NCBI GenBank assembly: GCA_027578815.1
Contig: JANBTH010000011.1
Span: forward strand, 1-64,000
DNA length: 64,000 nt
Reading direction: 5' to 3'
Origin: Coemansia sp. RSA 1804
Lineage: Eukaryota; Kickxellomycota; Kickxellomycetes; Kickxellales; Kickxellaceae
Below, in pieces: positions 1 through 8,816 of this stretch. Both the position numbers and the translations under genes were made by a program. The number at the start of each line of letters is the position of its first letter. The stretch's first letter is position 1. Under the pieces are notes generated by a model. The model saw only the letters and a list, made by a program, of their open reading frames with translations. It searched no databases and was not told the origin of the DNA.

Positions 1-1124
1 AAAATACAAGAATAAAGGCGCTTCCAAAACGAAAACAGAATTAAGAAATAAAGCAAAACAACATCCCCTGTTCTCTCCCTTTACTTTTCTCTCTGTCTAT
101 CTGTCTCGGCCAAAACAGCTGAGAGAGAATCGCAAAAACAATCGCCTTGTTTGCTTCCGCTTGTTTGCTTCGGCAGCAGCTTATTCTTTCCCAATCTTTC
201 CGCCTTTTTTCGCAGAGGCGCTTCGACCATCACCCTCTCGTATCAGCTCCTTTACAAATTAAAAAACAGGTTTATTTCTTTTCTCTCCCTCCCTTTTTAG
301 TTCCTGTCCACTTTCCACTGCCACTCGCACATCCTTTTTATTTTTAATGTGGATGGGATGTTCTATCAACCTTTTAGTGAGGATCTGCCGTTTTATGCAG
401 TTCAATTTTAGATTTCCTCCTCTCCTTTCTTGTTTAACTCGGTCTCGTCCATTTTTAGATCTGTCGGTTTCCACGTGATATGCAAGGGCATAATGCAAAA
501 TAATGGAAAATGAGCGAGCAAGAAAAACGTGCTGCTTCAGCCACTTTACTTGACGGTCCTTGCATCCACCTCCCATTGTCGCTTTCTTTTCTGTATTTCA
601 CACGCTGCTTCTGGATAGAATAATAACCAGGATGCAATTCTACTGCTCGCAAGCCTCCTGTCTCCTTCTCTTATCTACACTAACAGTTCTCAAGTCAACA
701 CGACAACTACAATTGATAGCGAATGCATTATTACTGACCCATGGTAAATGAATGAGAAGCAACTACAGGATTCTTTGGTTTAGTTGTTCTGAATTCCCTC
801 CCTTTTTTGTTTCTCATTGCTCACAGTGTATGCCAGCTAAAACCCGCTTCATAGCTAAACCAGCGGAATAATGCAAATTTCGTTTCTTTGAGATCACCAT
901 TTCCGCAAATAATAAAATAGACCGATAGTGCGAGAAAGTGCACCTGACTCGTTCCGCCCGCTCATTTCTTGCTCTAAAAGCAAAGACTCATACTTTTCCG
1001 CATCCTTTTCTCTCTCACTCTGTCGTTCCCTCTCTCCGCATATGCATTGGTTCTGCTACTCCGGACACTTTCTTTTTAACTTTTTAGCTCTTGATCTGTA
1101 TTATTAATATCAATGTTCTCCGAA
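1..1124. other. Intergenic, no gene seen
   Basis: Pyrimidine-rich and AT-rich sequence with only short overlapping frames on both strands. None has a recognisable protein signature. It lies 3' of the F-box-like gene, which reads leftward and stops at 1125. Nothing further could be supported. Confidence 0.6.
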
Positions 1125-2825
1125 TTAAATATTGGCTGGTATTAACAGCCGCTGCACTATTTCTTTGGCCACTTCTGGCTGTTCGCTTGTCTTGCCAACA
1201 ACGCAATTGATTGCATTATTGTATGCCACAACACGGCCTTTCTCCAGCGGAATAATCGAAAACCGTGTGCATCCAGCAGCAAGAAGAAACATGCTGGTGG
1301 CAATTGCCTCGAAATCAGAGCCCGCTCCGATCCCGCGAATCGACCACTTGCGGAATCTGCTCATTCCCAGCCGCTCCTGCCGCGACAACATGTTCTTGAC
1401 CAGCTGGTCGGGTGTCAGACCTCGGAACTTTTTGCCAACGCCAGAGAACCTGCTGACCAAGTGCGACAGATTGGGCATCGACTTGAGCAGCCGCACAACC
1501 TCCCCAGCGCTTATTCTGTAGTTGATGTCAAGCAGGTCGATATTGGTGTACACGTGCTCCTTGGAAATCGACGCAACCAGCGCGGCTGCAATATCCGTGG
1601 CGTCTATTTTGAGCAGCCGCAAACTTGGCAACACATCTAGGAAGAACTGTGCCAATATGCTGTTGGTGGGCATCGAGTTTGGTTCCTGCTTTTGTGGTGT
1701 TGGAAACTTGGTCGCCCCGCGCACATGCACTTGTCTGAGCGCACTGAATTTCTTGCCAGAGAATGTTTCGGCTCCGCAGAATATCAACGCAAGCTGCTTG
1801 TCGTACCGGAGCCCCAGGTACTCAAGCGTGTGCATGTTCTTGCGGAACATTACGTCGTCCGCAAACGGGTAAGCCGTCTGGATGTCGAGATGCCGGAGCT
1901 TTGGGAAGGGTGCAAAGTCGGGAAACATCTGCTTGGTTCTTATCTGCGACACGCCAGGCGCCGGCTCGATCACCAGCTTGCTTAGAATCGGGTAGATAGC
2001 CGGCTCGTTGGTGTGCATCACCAACAGTCTTTCCATCCCGCTCTCACATGCATGGATTATCTTCAACGACTGCAATGTGCCTGCGTTCATGTGCACTAAT
2101 GAAATGGTGTTCTCGTGCATTGCATCCCACTTGTACACAAGACTCGTTAGTCTCCCAGCTACATCAACAGGACGCACGTAGGGGATTGGAATACTCTTAG
2201 AAACCAACGACATGTCGCTCATTAGTGATCCGGCTTCCTTTATGAATTTCTGGAATAGCGCTCCAAACTGCGTATCCGTTATGATGTAATTGCTGGCATA
2301 TACTATTTCCAGCTTTTTGGCCTTTGGCGCAATTATTTTAAACCGTCTGCAAAGCCCAATTGCGTGCACAAACGCCTCCTTTGGGCAGTCTAGTTTTAGC
2401 TGGTAGTAGTTGTGGATATGCAAGTTGAGTTTTGTTGCATTCACAAACTTTACACTATTTAACCGCGGGCTCATCAGCATGTGCTGTGCCTTGCCGTTAA
2501 AGATATCCTGGCAATCCACATACACGTTGACCTCGCTTGTATGTTCCAGCATCTTGTGTCCAATGTATTCAATCTCTCCAATGTTTTTCAGTGGCCCAAC
2601 TACAATGTTTTGTCCTCCCTCCTTGATGGATGCATGACACTCTCGGTAGATATGACCCAGCGCTATTTGCCGCCATCTGCTACATACTTGGCTGGGCACC
2701 CAATTGACGTCGCCCGGAAACCCATATGCCCTTGTCTCATATGAAAACGGAGATTTCTTGCCAACCACATCAACAAATATCTGATGCAGTATATTGTTTG
2801 GAAGCTTGGTTGCAAGTTCTGACAT
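1125..2825 (-). CDS. F-box-like protein
   Basis: A single uninterrupted frame of 566 residues starting at an ATG (2823-2825). Residues about 8-58 resemble an F-box: LPNNILHQIF, then a CSRWRQIAL block, the usual hydrophobic pattern that binds Skp1. The rest has regularly spaced leucines (for example FPKLRHLDI and LPSLRLLKI), like the irregular leucine-rich domains that follow F-boxes in fungi. By family knowledge such proteins are substrate receptors of SCF ubiquitin ligases; the substrate cannot be read from sequence. It stands alone, with an AT-rich repeat island upstream. It could instead be a repeat protein with only a vestigial F-box. The F-box call is moderate and the existence of the gene is high. 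Confidence 0.72.
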   Translation of the reverse strand: MSELATKLPNNILHQIFVDVVGKKSPFSYETRAYGFPGDVNWVPSQVCSRWRQIALGHIYRECHASIKEGGQNIVVGPLKNIGEIEYIGHKMLEHTSEVNVYVDCQDIFNGKAQHMLMSPRLNSVKFVNATKLNLHIHNYYQLKLDCPKEAFVHAIGLCRRFKIIAPKAKKLEIVYASNYIITDTQFGALFQKFIKEAGSLMSDMSLVSKSIPIPYVRPVDVAGRLTSLVYKWDAMHENTISLVHMNAGTLQSLKIIHACESGMERLLVMHTNEPAIYPILSKLVIEPAPGVSQIRTKQMFPDFAPFPKLRHLDIQTAYPFADDVMFRKNMHTLEYLGLRYDKQLALIFCGAETFSGKKFSALRQVHVRGATKFPTPQKQEPNSMPTNSILAQFFLDVLPSLRLLKIDATDIAAALVASISKEHVYTNIDLLDINYRISAGEVVRLLKSMPNLSHLVSRFSGVGKKFRGLTPDQLVKNMLSRQERLGMSRFRKWSIRGIGAGSDFEAIATSMFLLAAGCTRFSIIPLEKGRVVAYNNAINCVVGKTSEQPEVAKEIVQRLLIPANI

Positions 2826-4814
2826 TGTGAATAAAATATAAAGTGTGCGTATGATAGTGTCAAATTAGAGAAGCGGAATGCAATATAGATAATTTAGCAA
2901 TAGGGAAAACAAAGAAAGCAAAAGCGAGACACAGATTAGCGACGTTTAACAGGAAAACGAAAAACAAAAATAAGACGATATATATGATATTTTTTATTGT
3001 TCATGGCAAGCCGCAGACCATACGAAAAAGGATTAAAAGGCTTCTCTTTCTTCAATAAACCTTTCCTACTTGCTTTCTAAAATTCAGGCTTCTTTATATA
3101 CAAACAGAATAAAGTTGCCCTTTGTTAAGATTTAAGAAAAGTGGTTGTTGTGTCTTTTGTTTCTTGCGTGTCTATTGAGCTCTTTCTTTTGGCAAGATTT
3201 TAGAAAGAAAATTGCAACTTTTCTTTCTGTGAAAGCCGTTTCCTCATATCAAGGCTTATTTTTATTATTATGGATACCGATAGTATATAGTGTTGGGTAA
3301 TATAATTTGACAAACAGAAATCGTCCGCCCCCATCCGTTTTGTTTATCTGTTTCCAGTTATTGTCTTATTGTGCCGGTTGAACAGAGAAACAAGACAAAA
3401 TATAATCATTTTCCATCTGACCATGCATATCATATTACTCCATCTTTTCCTTCTTTAAGGAAACATATCCGCATAGAATGTTAATTAATTGATCTTTATT
3501 CCATTTCGGAAATCCCAATATCCGTAATCGTATTCATGTGTCATACACAATTTTGTGTGTAAATTGAAAGAATTTCCTATGTGAGCTCTTTTTCCACACT
3601 GTATGTATAATTTTTTGAACACAGAAACAAGATATGCAAATTTATTGTTATCTAATTAATTGTTTTAGCCTTAATGAAAAGAACCAGTTGGTTTATAATA
3701 TGATAACCGCGGCAGCTGATGTTGTACAAAAAGACACCTTATACTGCAAAAATAAAGCCAATCAATTTCAGCGTTGCAAAACATTTGATAAGATTGAAAA
3801 TTGATACCAAGAGCGGCATTCTAATTTAATAATTTAAAAGTTTGAGTTGTAAATATTATTTTGGTGTAGCTAGGAAATACGTTCGTTGTCAACGGTTTTA
3901 ATACACTACACATGATTAGCTAGAGTGAGTTAGTCATGTATAAATGAAAATGGCAAAATTTGACACTTTACTGGCTTTACAAATATGCATGCCAAAAAAT
4001 AAATAATTTGAAATACATTATGTTAAAAGGCGAATAAGAAAAATAATTTTTTTGAAATGTGAAATTTCGCAGAGGCAATGCTTTGCATTTTATAGAAACT
4101 TTGAAATCATTTATTTTGCTTGTATAATAGTAATAATACTCATAAATTCCCTTGAATCGCATTTATCAAAAATAGCATAGATGCTTCACTTTATGACATG
4201 CATTGTGGCAAGCATTAATTAAAATTTAAATACGTAATACACGAATCATATCCTAATATACAATAGTTGGAAATTAAATTATATATCCATGTTTAAGCCA
4301 ATAATAGCTATCAGTTAGTTTAAATTAAAAACTGTAATCATATTACACTTTTTATTGCTATACAATTATGTTAATTAAGTTTTAAATTAGAATAATACTT
4401 TAAACTGGTCACATTGGTACTGTGGAATTGGGCTTTCATAGTTTAATATATTTTTCTAGAAACATACTTGCAGGGGCTCAAATATTAATAAGCATTGGCT
4501 GACTGCAAATTTATATGTTTAAAAACACATACTTTAAGTGAAGAAAAACTGTGTAAAAGTTTTTACCATTTTGAAATAAAATTCTACTAAAATAAACTAA
4601 AGATATGAATAAGAATATTCTGCTAAGCTTGCCAATAAAGGTATTTAACTTTTTTTTTGTTATAAAAATATTTCATGTAATTTGAATTTAAAGCCTTAAT
4701 CTATTTATTAAATTATTCACCATAAACTGATTCTAATGCCAAGTCATGTGCTTCAGTACTCAGGCATGACAAAATAAACTGAGTGATAGTTTAACAGCAA
4801 TTAGAGCACATGAA
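2826..4814. other. AT-rich gene-free stretch
   Basis: About 2 kb of very AT-rich sequence between the F-box-like gene and the first recognisable repeat unit. Frames are short and show no family signature. The first few hundred bases are presumably the promoter and 5' UTR of the leftward gene. I see no RNA gene, and no inverted repeats beyond those expected by composition. Confidence 0.5.
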
Positions 4815-5314
4815 TAGTGCTACACTGTAAAAGTGTGATAAGCCTTACTGGTTGAATAAATCCTTTTCTAGAGACTCACAAAATTGAAAGGTCCTATGAG
4901 TTTGCTTCTTAGCTATCTTCAATGAACTAAAAATTATCACATAATAGAATTCATGTTTTACACATTATACAGTAGAATGTAATGTCATTGCCATTGTAAT
5001 GTTGTTTCAAACATTTATGTTTCTTGATATATTAGCCCAGTAAGCAGTTTGAATTTTCATATCAATTTAGTTATTTCTGAGATTGCATTGGATACTCTAA
5101 TTGGATATTCCATACAAGCTGATATCCTTGTAATGAGAACACTTTGAAAATAATAATTTCAATGTGTGTGAATGCCAGTTCATGAAATTAATTCTTATAT
5201 TGCAGAAGTCTACTAATGCCATTCAAATTGTTTAACACTTTTTCTAAGATTTCTTATACTATGGTTAAATGATGAATAATGATTTATGTGTTTTTCACAA
5301 TTTTTTTAAAATAA

Positions 5315-5322
5315 TATAAAAG
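5315..5322 (+). promoter_or_regulatory. TATA box of microprotein copy 4
   Basis: TATAAAAG, 154 bp before the ATG at 5469. A TATA box sits at almost the same distance (150-154 bp) in all four copies of this gene family. Confidence 0.55.
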
Positions 5323-5468
5323 AAAACAAGTTTTCCCTTTTGATGATAGTAAATAATTTTATTTTATTAATTTGCTTTTTACATCATTCCAACTAATCAG
5401 CAGTTGATTGTCAAAATTCAATATCTCTATATTTGTAATATCAGAATAATTAACTTTTCAAACAAGTA

Positions 5469-5633
5469 ATGTGTGGATATACTTGTAATACATGTACTAA
5501 ATTAATTAAAGGTGCACATAGAGTTAATTCTTGGGAATTCTGTATATATCCAACAGGCACTGAAAAATGTCATTATTGCAAAGTTGAAGATATAAAAAAC
5601 TATACTAAATATGATACACAACAACAAAAATGA
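5469..5633 (+). CDS. Cysteine-rich microprotein, copy 4
   Basis: A 54-residue frame beginning MCGYTC. Cysteines are at 2, 6, 9, 25, 34 and 37, with His at 17 where the other three copies have Cys. The spacing C-x3-C-x2-C-x7-[CH]-x7-C-x8-C-x2-C and the block YPTGTEKC are shared with the copies at 25741-25914, 27478-27600 and 29269-29400. The tail after residue 38 is not conserved. The Cys/His pattern suggests a small zinc-binding or disulfide-rich fold. No signal peptide is visible, so zinc binding inside the cell is favoured, as an inference. I do not recognise the family. It looks intact, sits among transposon remains, and is too short for standard ORF cut-offs. Confidence 0.55.
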   Translation: MCGYTCNTCTKLIKGAHRVNSWEFCIYPTGTEKCHYCKVEDIKNYTKYDTQQQK

Positions 5634-6028
5634 CCAGCTTTACTGGTTGCATATAGCTTTTCATAGAAACTCATAAAATCTATTGAAAGAGAGTTATGTG
5701 CTAGCAGAAGGCAAGGTAGATCAAGACAAGCCTTAATTGTTATTACCACTCAAGGTATGCATGCGACAGCCACATTATAACAACCTTTGCACCACCTTAT
5801 GATGAAGCACTGTTAGCTTCACATGGCATGCAGATTATACCTATCAGATACCAAAGCAGTCTGCTAGAGTGTCTGTAAGAACTAAACTGAGGAGGAGAAG
5901 AAACTTAGTATAATATTCTCTTGTCTACTAAATTAGAATAACCCAAATAAATTAAGAAAAGAAAAAACTGTAACAACTTGCAATGTCTCAATCAAGGTAT
6001 TAAACTACTCTGTTACTAGGCCTGCTGT
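5634..6028. other. Decayed frames, unidentified
   Basis: Between microprotein copy 4 and the first MITE, GC content rises locally (about 5690-5890). Three overlapping plus-strand fragments can be read in different frames, including one containing APPYDEALLASHGMQIIP. They look like a single frameshifted coding sequence, but I could not assign a family. Confidence 0.3.
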
Positions 6029-6217
6029 GGAAATTATTTTTAATTTATAAAATAAATGTGGTGAACTTTCTGCACCGAAAGTTCCCTCGGGATCCGCCCC
6101 CACTTTCGGTGCAAGCTACCGAAAGACGACTCTTTCAGAGTCTTGAGGGCAGATCCCTTGACTATTAATTGATTTTCTTAATTGGTACTGATATTATTAT
6201 ACTTTTAATTGATCTCC
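6029..6217 (+). repeat. Hairpin-rich MITE, copy A
   Basis: A 189-bp element starting GGAAATTATTTTTAATTT and ending AATTGATCTCC, so the ends are short imperfect inverted repeats (GGAAATTA against GGAGATCAA). The GC-rich core is strongly self-complementary. TGCACCGAAAG (6071-6081) pairs with CTTTCGGTGCA (6103-6113). GACTCT (6128-6133) pairs with AGAGTC (6137-6142). GGGATCCGCCC (6089-6099) pairs with GGGCAGATCCC (6147-6157) with one mismatch. It has no coding capacity. Near-identical copies lie at 6725-6913 (inverted) and 53383-53571; diverged ones lie at 8454-8623 and 28520-28688. No clear target duplication at this copy (TGT/GTA). Confidence 0.8.
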
Positions 6218-6483
6218 GTAGTCTTAAAAGTAATTTTATTAAAAGAAAATTTAAAGTCTACAATAATATGTTTATCAAGCAATAGGGTTACTTTGCACTT
6301 CTCATTTTTTTCTTCTAAATTCAATTACCTTTGTAACATTTTTGCTCTTTTGCTCCTTAATCTCTTTTTTTTGTTTTCTAAAAATTTTCTACATACTTTA
6401 TATCTGCAATTCTTTTATCATCAATCTTTTGTTGTCTGTCTTATAGATTCTCATTGAACTTTGAAGTCAAAGCTTTATATTTT

Positions 6484-6672
6484 CTATGTCAATTTTAATA
6501 TCCTTTTTTCAGATTCTGTTGCTTGTTTATATTCTTTCATTAAGGCATCTATCTCCTTATTTTGTTTTATTCTTAGTTTATTTTCTGTTTCATCAGTAGT
6601 CTTCATATAATCCTTAAGTCTTTCATCTCTAATGGTTTTAAATTTAGTTGCTGTATCATTAGCTACCATCAT
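6484..6672 (-). CDS. Small coiled-coil ORF between inverted MITEs
   Basis: A 62-residue frame rich in Lys and Glu with heptad-like hydrophobic spacing (for example KQNKEIDALMKEYKQATES), predicted to be one long helix or coiled coil. The frame is open for about ten codons upstream of this ATG. It lies in the 507-bp space between two inverted MITE copies. I do not recognise a family. It may be a fragment of a longer transposon protein rather than a living gene. Confidence 0.3.
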   Translation of the reverse strand: MMVANDTATKFKTIRDERLKDYMKTTDETENKLRIKQNKEIDALMKEYKQATESEKRILKLT

Positions 6673-6724
6673 TAAATTCTCTAGTTCTGTTTCTCTTTTT
6701 TCTTAATTGATTTTCAAATCTAGT

Positions 6725-6913
6725 GGAGATCAATTAAAAGTATAATAATATCAGTACTAATTAAGGAAATCAATTAATAGTCAAGGGATCTGCCCTCAAG
6801 ACTCTGAAAGAGTCGTCTTTCGGTAGCTTGCACCGAAAGTGGGGGCGGATCCCGAGGGAACTTTCGGTGCAGAAAGTTTACCACATTTATTTTATAAATT
6901 AAAAATAATTTCC
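6725..6913 (-). repeat. Hairpin-rich MITE, copy B (inverted)
   Basis: The reverse complement of copy A, also 189 bp, starting GGAGATCAATT and ending TAATTTCC. The same stems are present. Together A and B form a large inverted repeat around 6218-6724. Flanks AGT (left) and TTA (right) do not match, so this copy shows no intact target duplication. Confidence 0.8.
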
Positions 6914-7060
6914 TTAGAAAAATTCAATAATCTTTATTTCACATCCACAAACCATAAAATACACATTCACTGATAGTTGTATAAATTATTTACTTTTTTT
7001 AAGCCAGCTTTGTACATGTAATTTTTAAATAATTTATTTTAGTATAACATTACTAAAATA

Positions 7061-7463
7061 AAGGATAACTACAGTCATGGCAAAAGTGAACAAACTGAGG
7101 AGCACGAGATAGTAAAGATAAATGAGGTTATAATACCAATACTGATTACTAGCAAAGAAAATGAGTGTCATGATGCCCAGAGCTTAAATATTAATATATC
7201 TGCTCAGAGCTCATATTTTGCTTGTAATAAATGCAATATTAATGTGGATACAGATACAAATTGTAAGCAACAGCAAGGTTTCAATTTAAAAGAAAAATAG
7301 GCAAAATTCTGATAAAATGGACACCTTGTGTAAAGACAGTAGCACTGAATTTAGTGGTGATATTTCAATTTACAGGAAAAATGGATGGTCTTGTGAAAGT
7401 TGTTCTGATTGCTCAGTAAAATGTTTTCTATGCAATATGCTTATCTGTAGCTTTTCGATGTAA
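7061..7463 (+). pseudogene. Broken cysteine-rich frames
   Basis: Two adjacent plus-strand frames. One runs 7061-7300 and contains FACNKCNINVDTDTNC. The second starts at an ATG at 7317, ends at 7463, and encodes 48 residues including SCESCSDCSVKCFLCNMLIC. The repeated C-x2-C spacing suggests a zinc-finger region split by a frameshift or stop. It does not share the spacing of the microprotein family. Not identified; probably a remnant of a mobile element. Confidence 0.3.
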
Positions 7464-7806
7464 CTAGTAAAAATTGTAATCAAGGCCGTCAATGTCAGCT
7501 ATATGACAAAGCTAACAATATTTAAATGAAAAGTTACTATTATAAAATTATAGATTCTTTGAACTTATTGTAATGTCTATCAATTATATGGCATTATATT
7601 AATAAAGCTCCAATCCTATATTCCATATTATTACAGATTGATTAAAACATTAATACTAGCCACACACACATTTTTACCTTGCTTCTTTTTTTGTCTTTGT
7701 CCTTACTCAATTTAACAATTACTATGTACCCATCAAATGGTAGCAGCATCAATTTTTTAAATGTAAACTTGGAAAATTTTTGAATTTAAAACTTTAAACA
7801 CAAAAA

Positions 7807-8453
7807 ATGGCACACACTGCTACTAGTAAGATACCCACATACACTGGCAAAAATGATGAGCTCACACTAAAGGAATGGCTCATGTTGGCAGCAGATGCAT
7901 TTCTGGAGGATGATGTATCTAACAAAAAAAAGAAAATTGGCATGCATCTGTCACCATGTGGAAGGACAGGCAAAAGTGGAAGTCGAGCTCCACAGGCAAC
8001 AGGAGTCGCTGACAGCCAAAGAGAAAACCCTATTAGGGTAGACACAAATTTTGAATGTTGCCAAATTCAAAAAAATTTTGGATTGAAATTTGCAGCATTT
8101 TCTGTTGATGACAACATTTATGAACAACTTTGTCAATTGAACCAGACAGGCACAGTTGCAGAATACATTACAGCTAAAGGATGCATTGTTGGTGCTTACA
8201 AGATGGATAATGCTGAGCACTGATTTGACTTCATCCATGGCCTACAACCAAAACTGCAGAAATATGTTAGGACACAGGAGCCTAACAATTTCATGGAAGT
8301 AGTGGCAGCTGCTCTAAAATATGAGTGCATCAAGGGGAAGGACAAACAATTATGATGGATGCACCAACAGCAACTACATCAGCAACCCCTATATTTACCA
8401 TGGACCAGATGTGCAAATTAATTGAGGAAGCTGCTACATCTAGGTAAAACATA
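7807..8453 (+). pseudogene. Retrotransposon gag-like remnant
   Basis: Starts at an ATG (7807) and encodes 138 residues up to an in-frame TGA at 8221-8223. Beyond the stop the same frame continues through FDFIHGLQPKLQKYVRTQEP, typical of the C-terminal half of Ty3/gypsy-type Gag capsid domains (retrotrans_gag). A frameshift near 8350 then leads into MDQMCKLIEEAATSR and a stop near 8446. A protease, reverse transcriptase or integrase does not follow, and a MITE (8454) truncates the region. It is a dead gag fragment. Family-level call moderate, inactivation certain. Confidence 0.5.
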
Positions 8454-8623
8454 GGAAATTAGCTTTAATTTATAAAATAAATGTGTTGAATTTTCTGCAC
8501 CAAAAGTTTCCTCGGGATCCGCCCCCACTTTCGGTGCAAGCTACTGAAAGACGACTCTTTCAGAGTCTTGAGCGCAGATTCCTTAATATTTTGATAGTAT
8601 TTTTGTATTATTAGTTGATTTCC
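8454..8623 (+). repeat. Hairpin-rich MITE, copy C (short type)
   Basis: A 170-bp relative of copies A, B and D. It starts GGAAATTAGCTTTAATTTAT and ends TTAGTTGATTTCC. The core and its stems match the other copies with a few changes; the 3' arm is a different AT-rich sequence shared with copy E. Flanking trinucleotides are ATA and GTA, possibly a mutated 3-bp duplication. Its right edge interrupts a retroelement endonuclease frame. Confidence 0.75.
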
Positions 8624-8816
8624 GTAAGTGTTTTTGGTGCAATTTTATGCTTTTTCCCCTTTCTTCTGTCTTTTTCCAGTGTGTTTCTGAAATCCCAATA
8701 ATGTCTGCCTCCATACCTAGGCAAACTTCCTGAAGGGTTTCTAGCTGTGCTGCTCCTGTTATTGTATATGGGTTTATTGCTTCAATAATTAATGGGTTTT
8801 TATGTGGGTTTGTCAA
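8624..8816 (-). pseudogene. LINE-type endonuclease fragment
   Basis: The minus-strand frame contains EADIIGISETHWKKTEERGK. This is the second conserved motif of the apurinic-like endonuclease (EEP fold) that opens ORF2 of non-LTR retrotransposons, with its catalytic Glu in ETHW. Only about 60 residues remain. The upstream N-terminal Asn motif is not obvious, and the downstream side is cut off by MITE copy C, whose bases supply the last codons of the open frame. It is a small relic; strand and fold are fairly secure, clade unknown. Confidence 0.5.

Larger units (their letters stand above)
4815..5633 (+). repeat. Microprotein repeat unit, copy 4
   Basis: This unit is homologous, in reverse orientation, to the three units at 25.7-30.0 kb. 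Shared landmarks in order are: a CACTGTAAAAGTGTGAT block near 4825; a block containing ACAAGCTGATATCCTTGTAA near 5115; a GTGTGTG..GCCAGTTCAT block near 5165; a TATA box at 5315; a CAGCAGTTGATTGTCA block near 5400; and ATATCAGAATAATTAACT just before the ATG at 5469. Order and spacing match the other copies, so the copies arose by duplication of a whole transcription unit. Confidence 0.6.

Noticed and set aside
150..200. Possible U6 snRNA start (GCTTCGGCAGCA-like)
   Set aside because: Only a short match; the conserved U6 ACAGAGA box and downstream segments are absent.
6029..6913. Interpretation of MITE A and B as terminal repeats of one transposon
   Set aside because: Copies D and E occur alone with their own target duplications, so the 170-189-bp unit is itself the mobile element.
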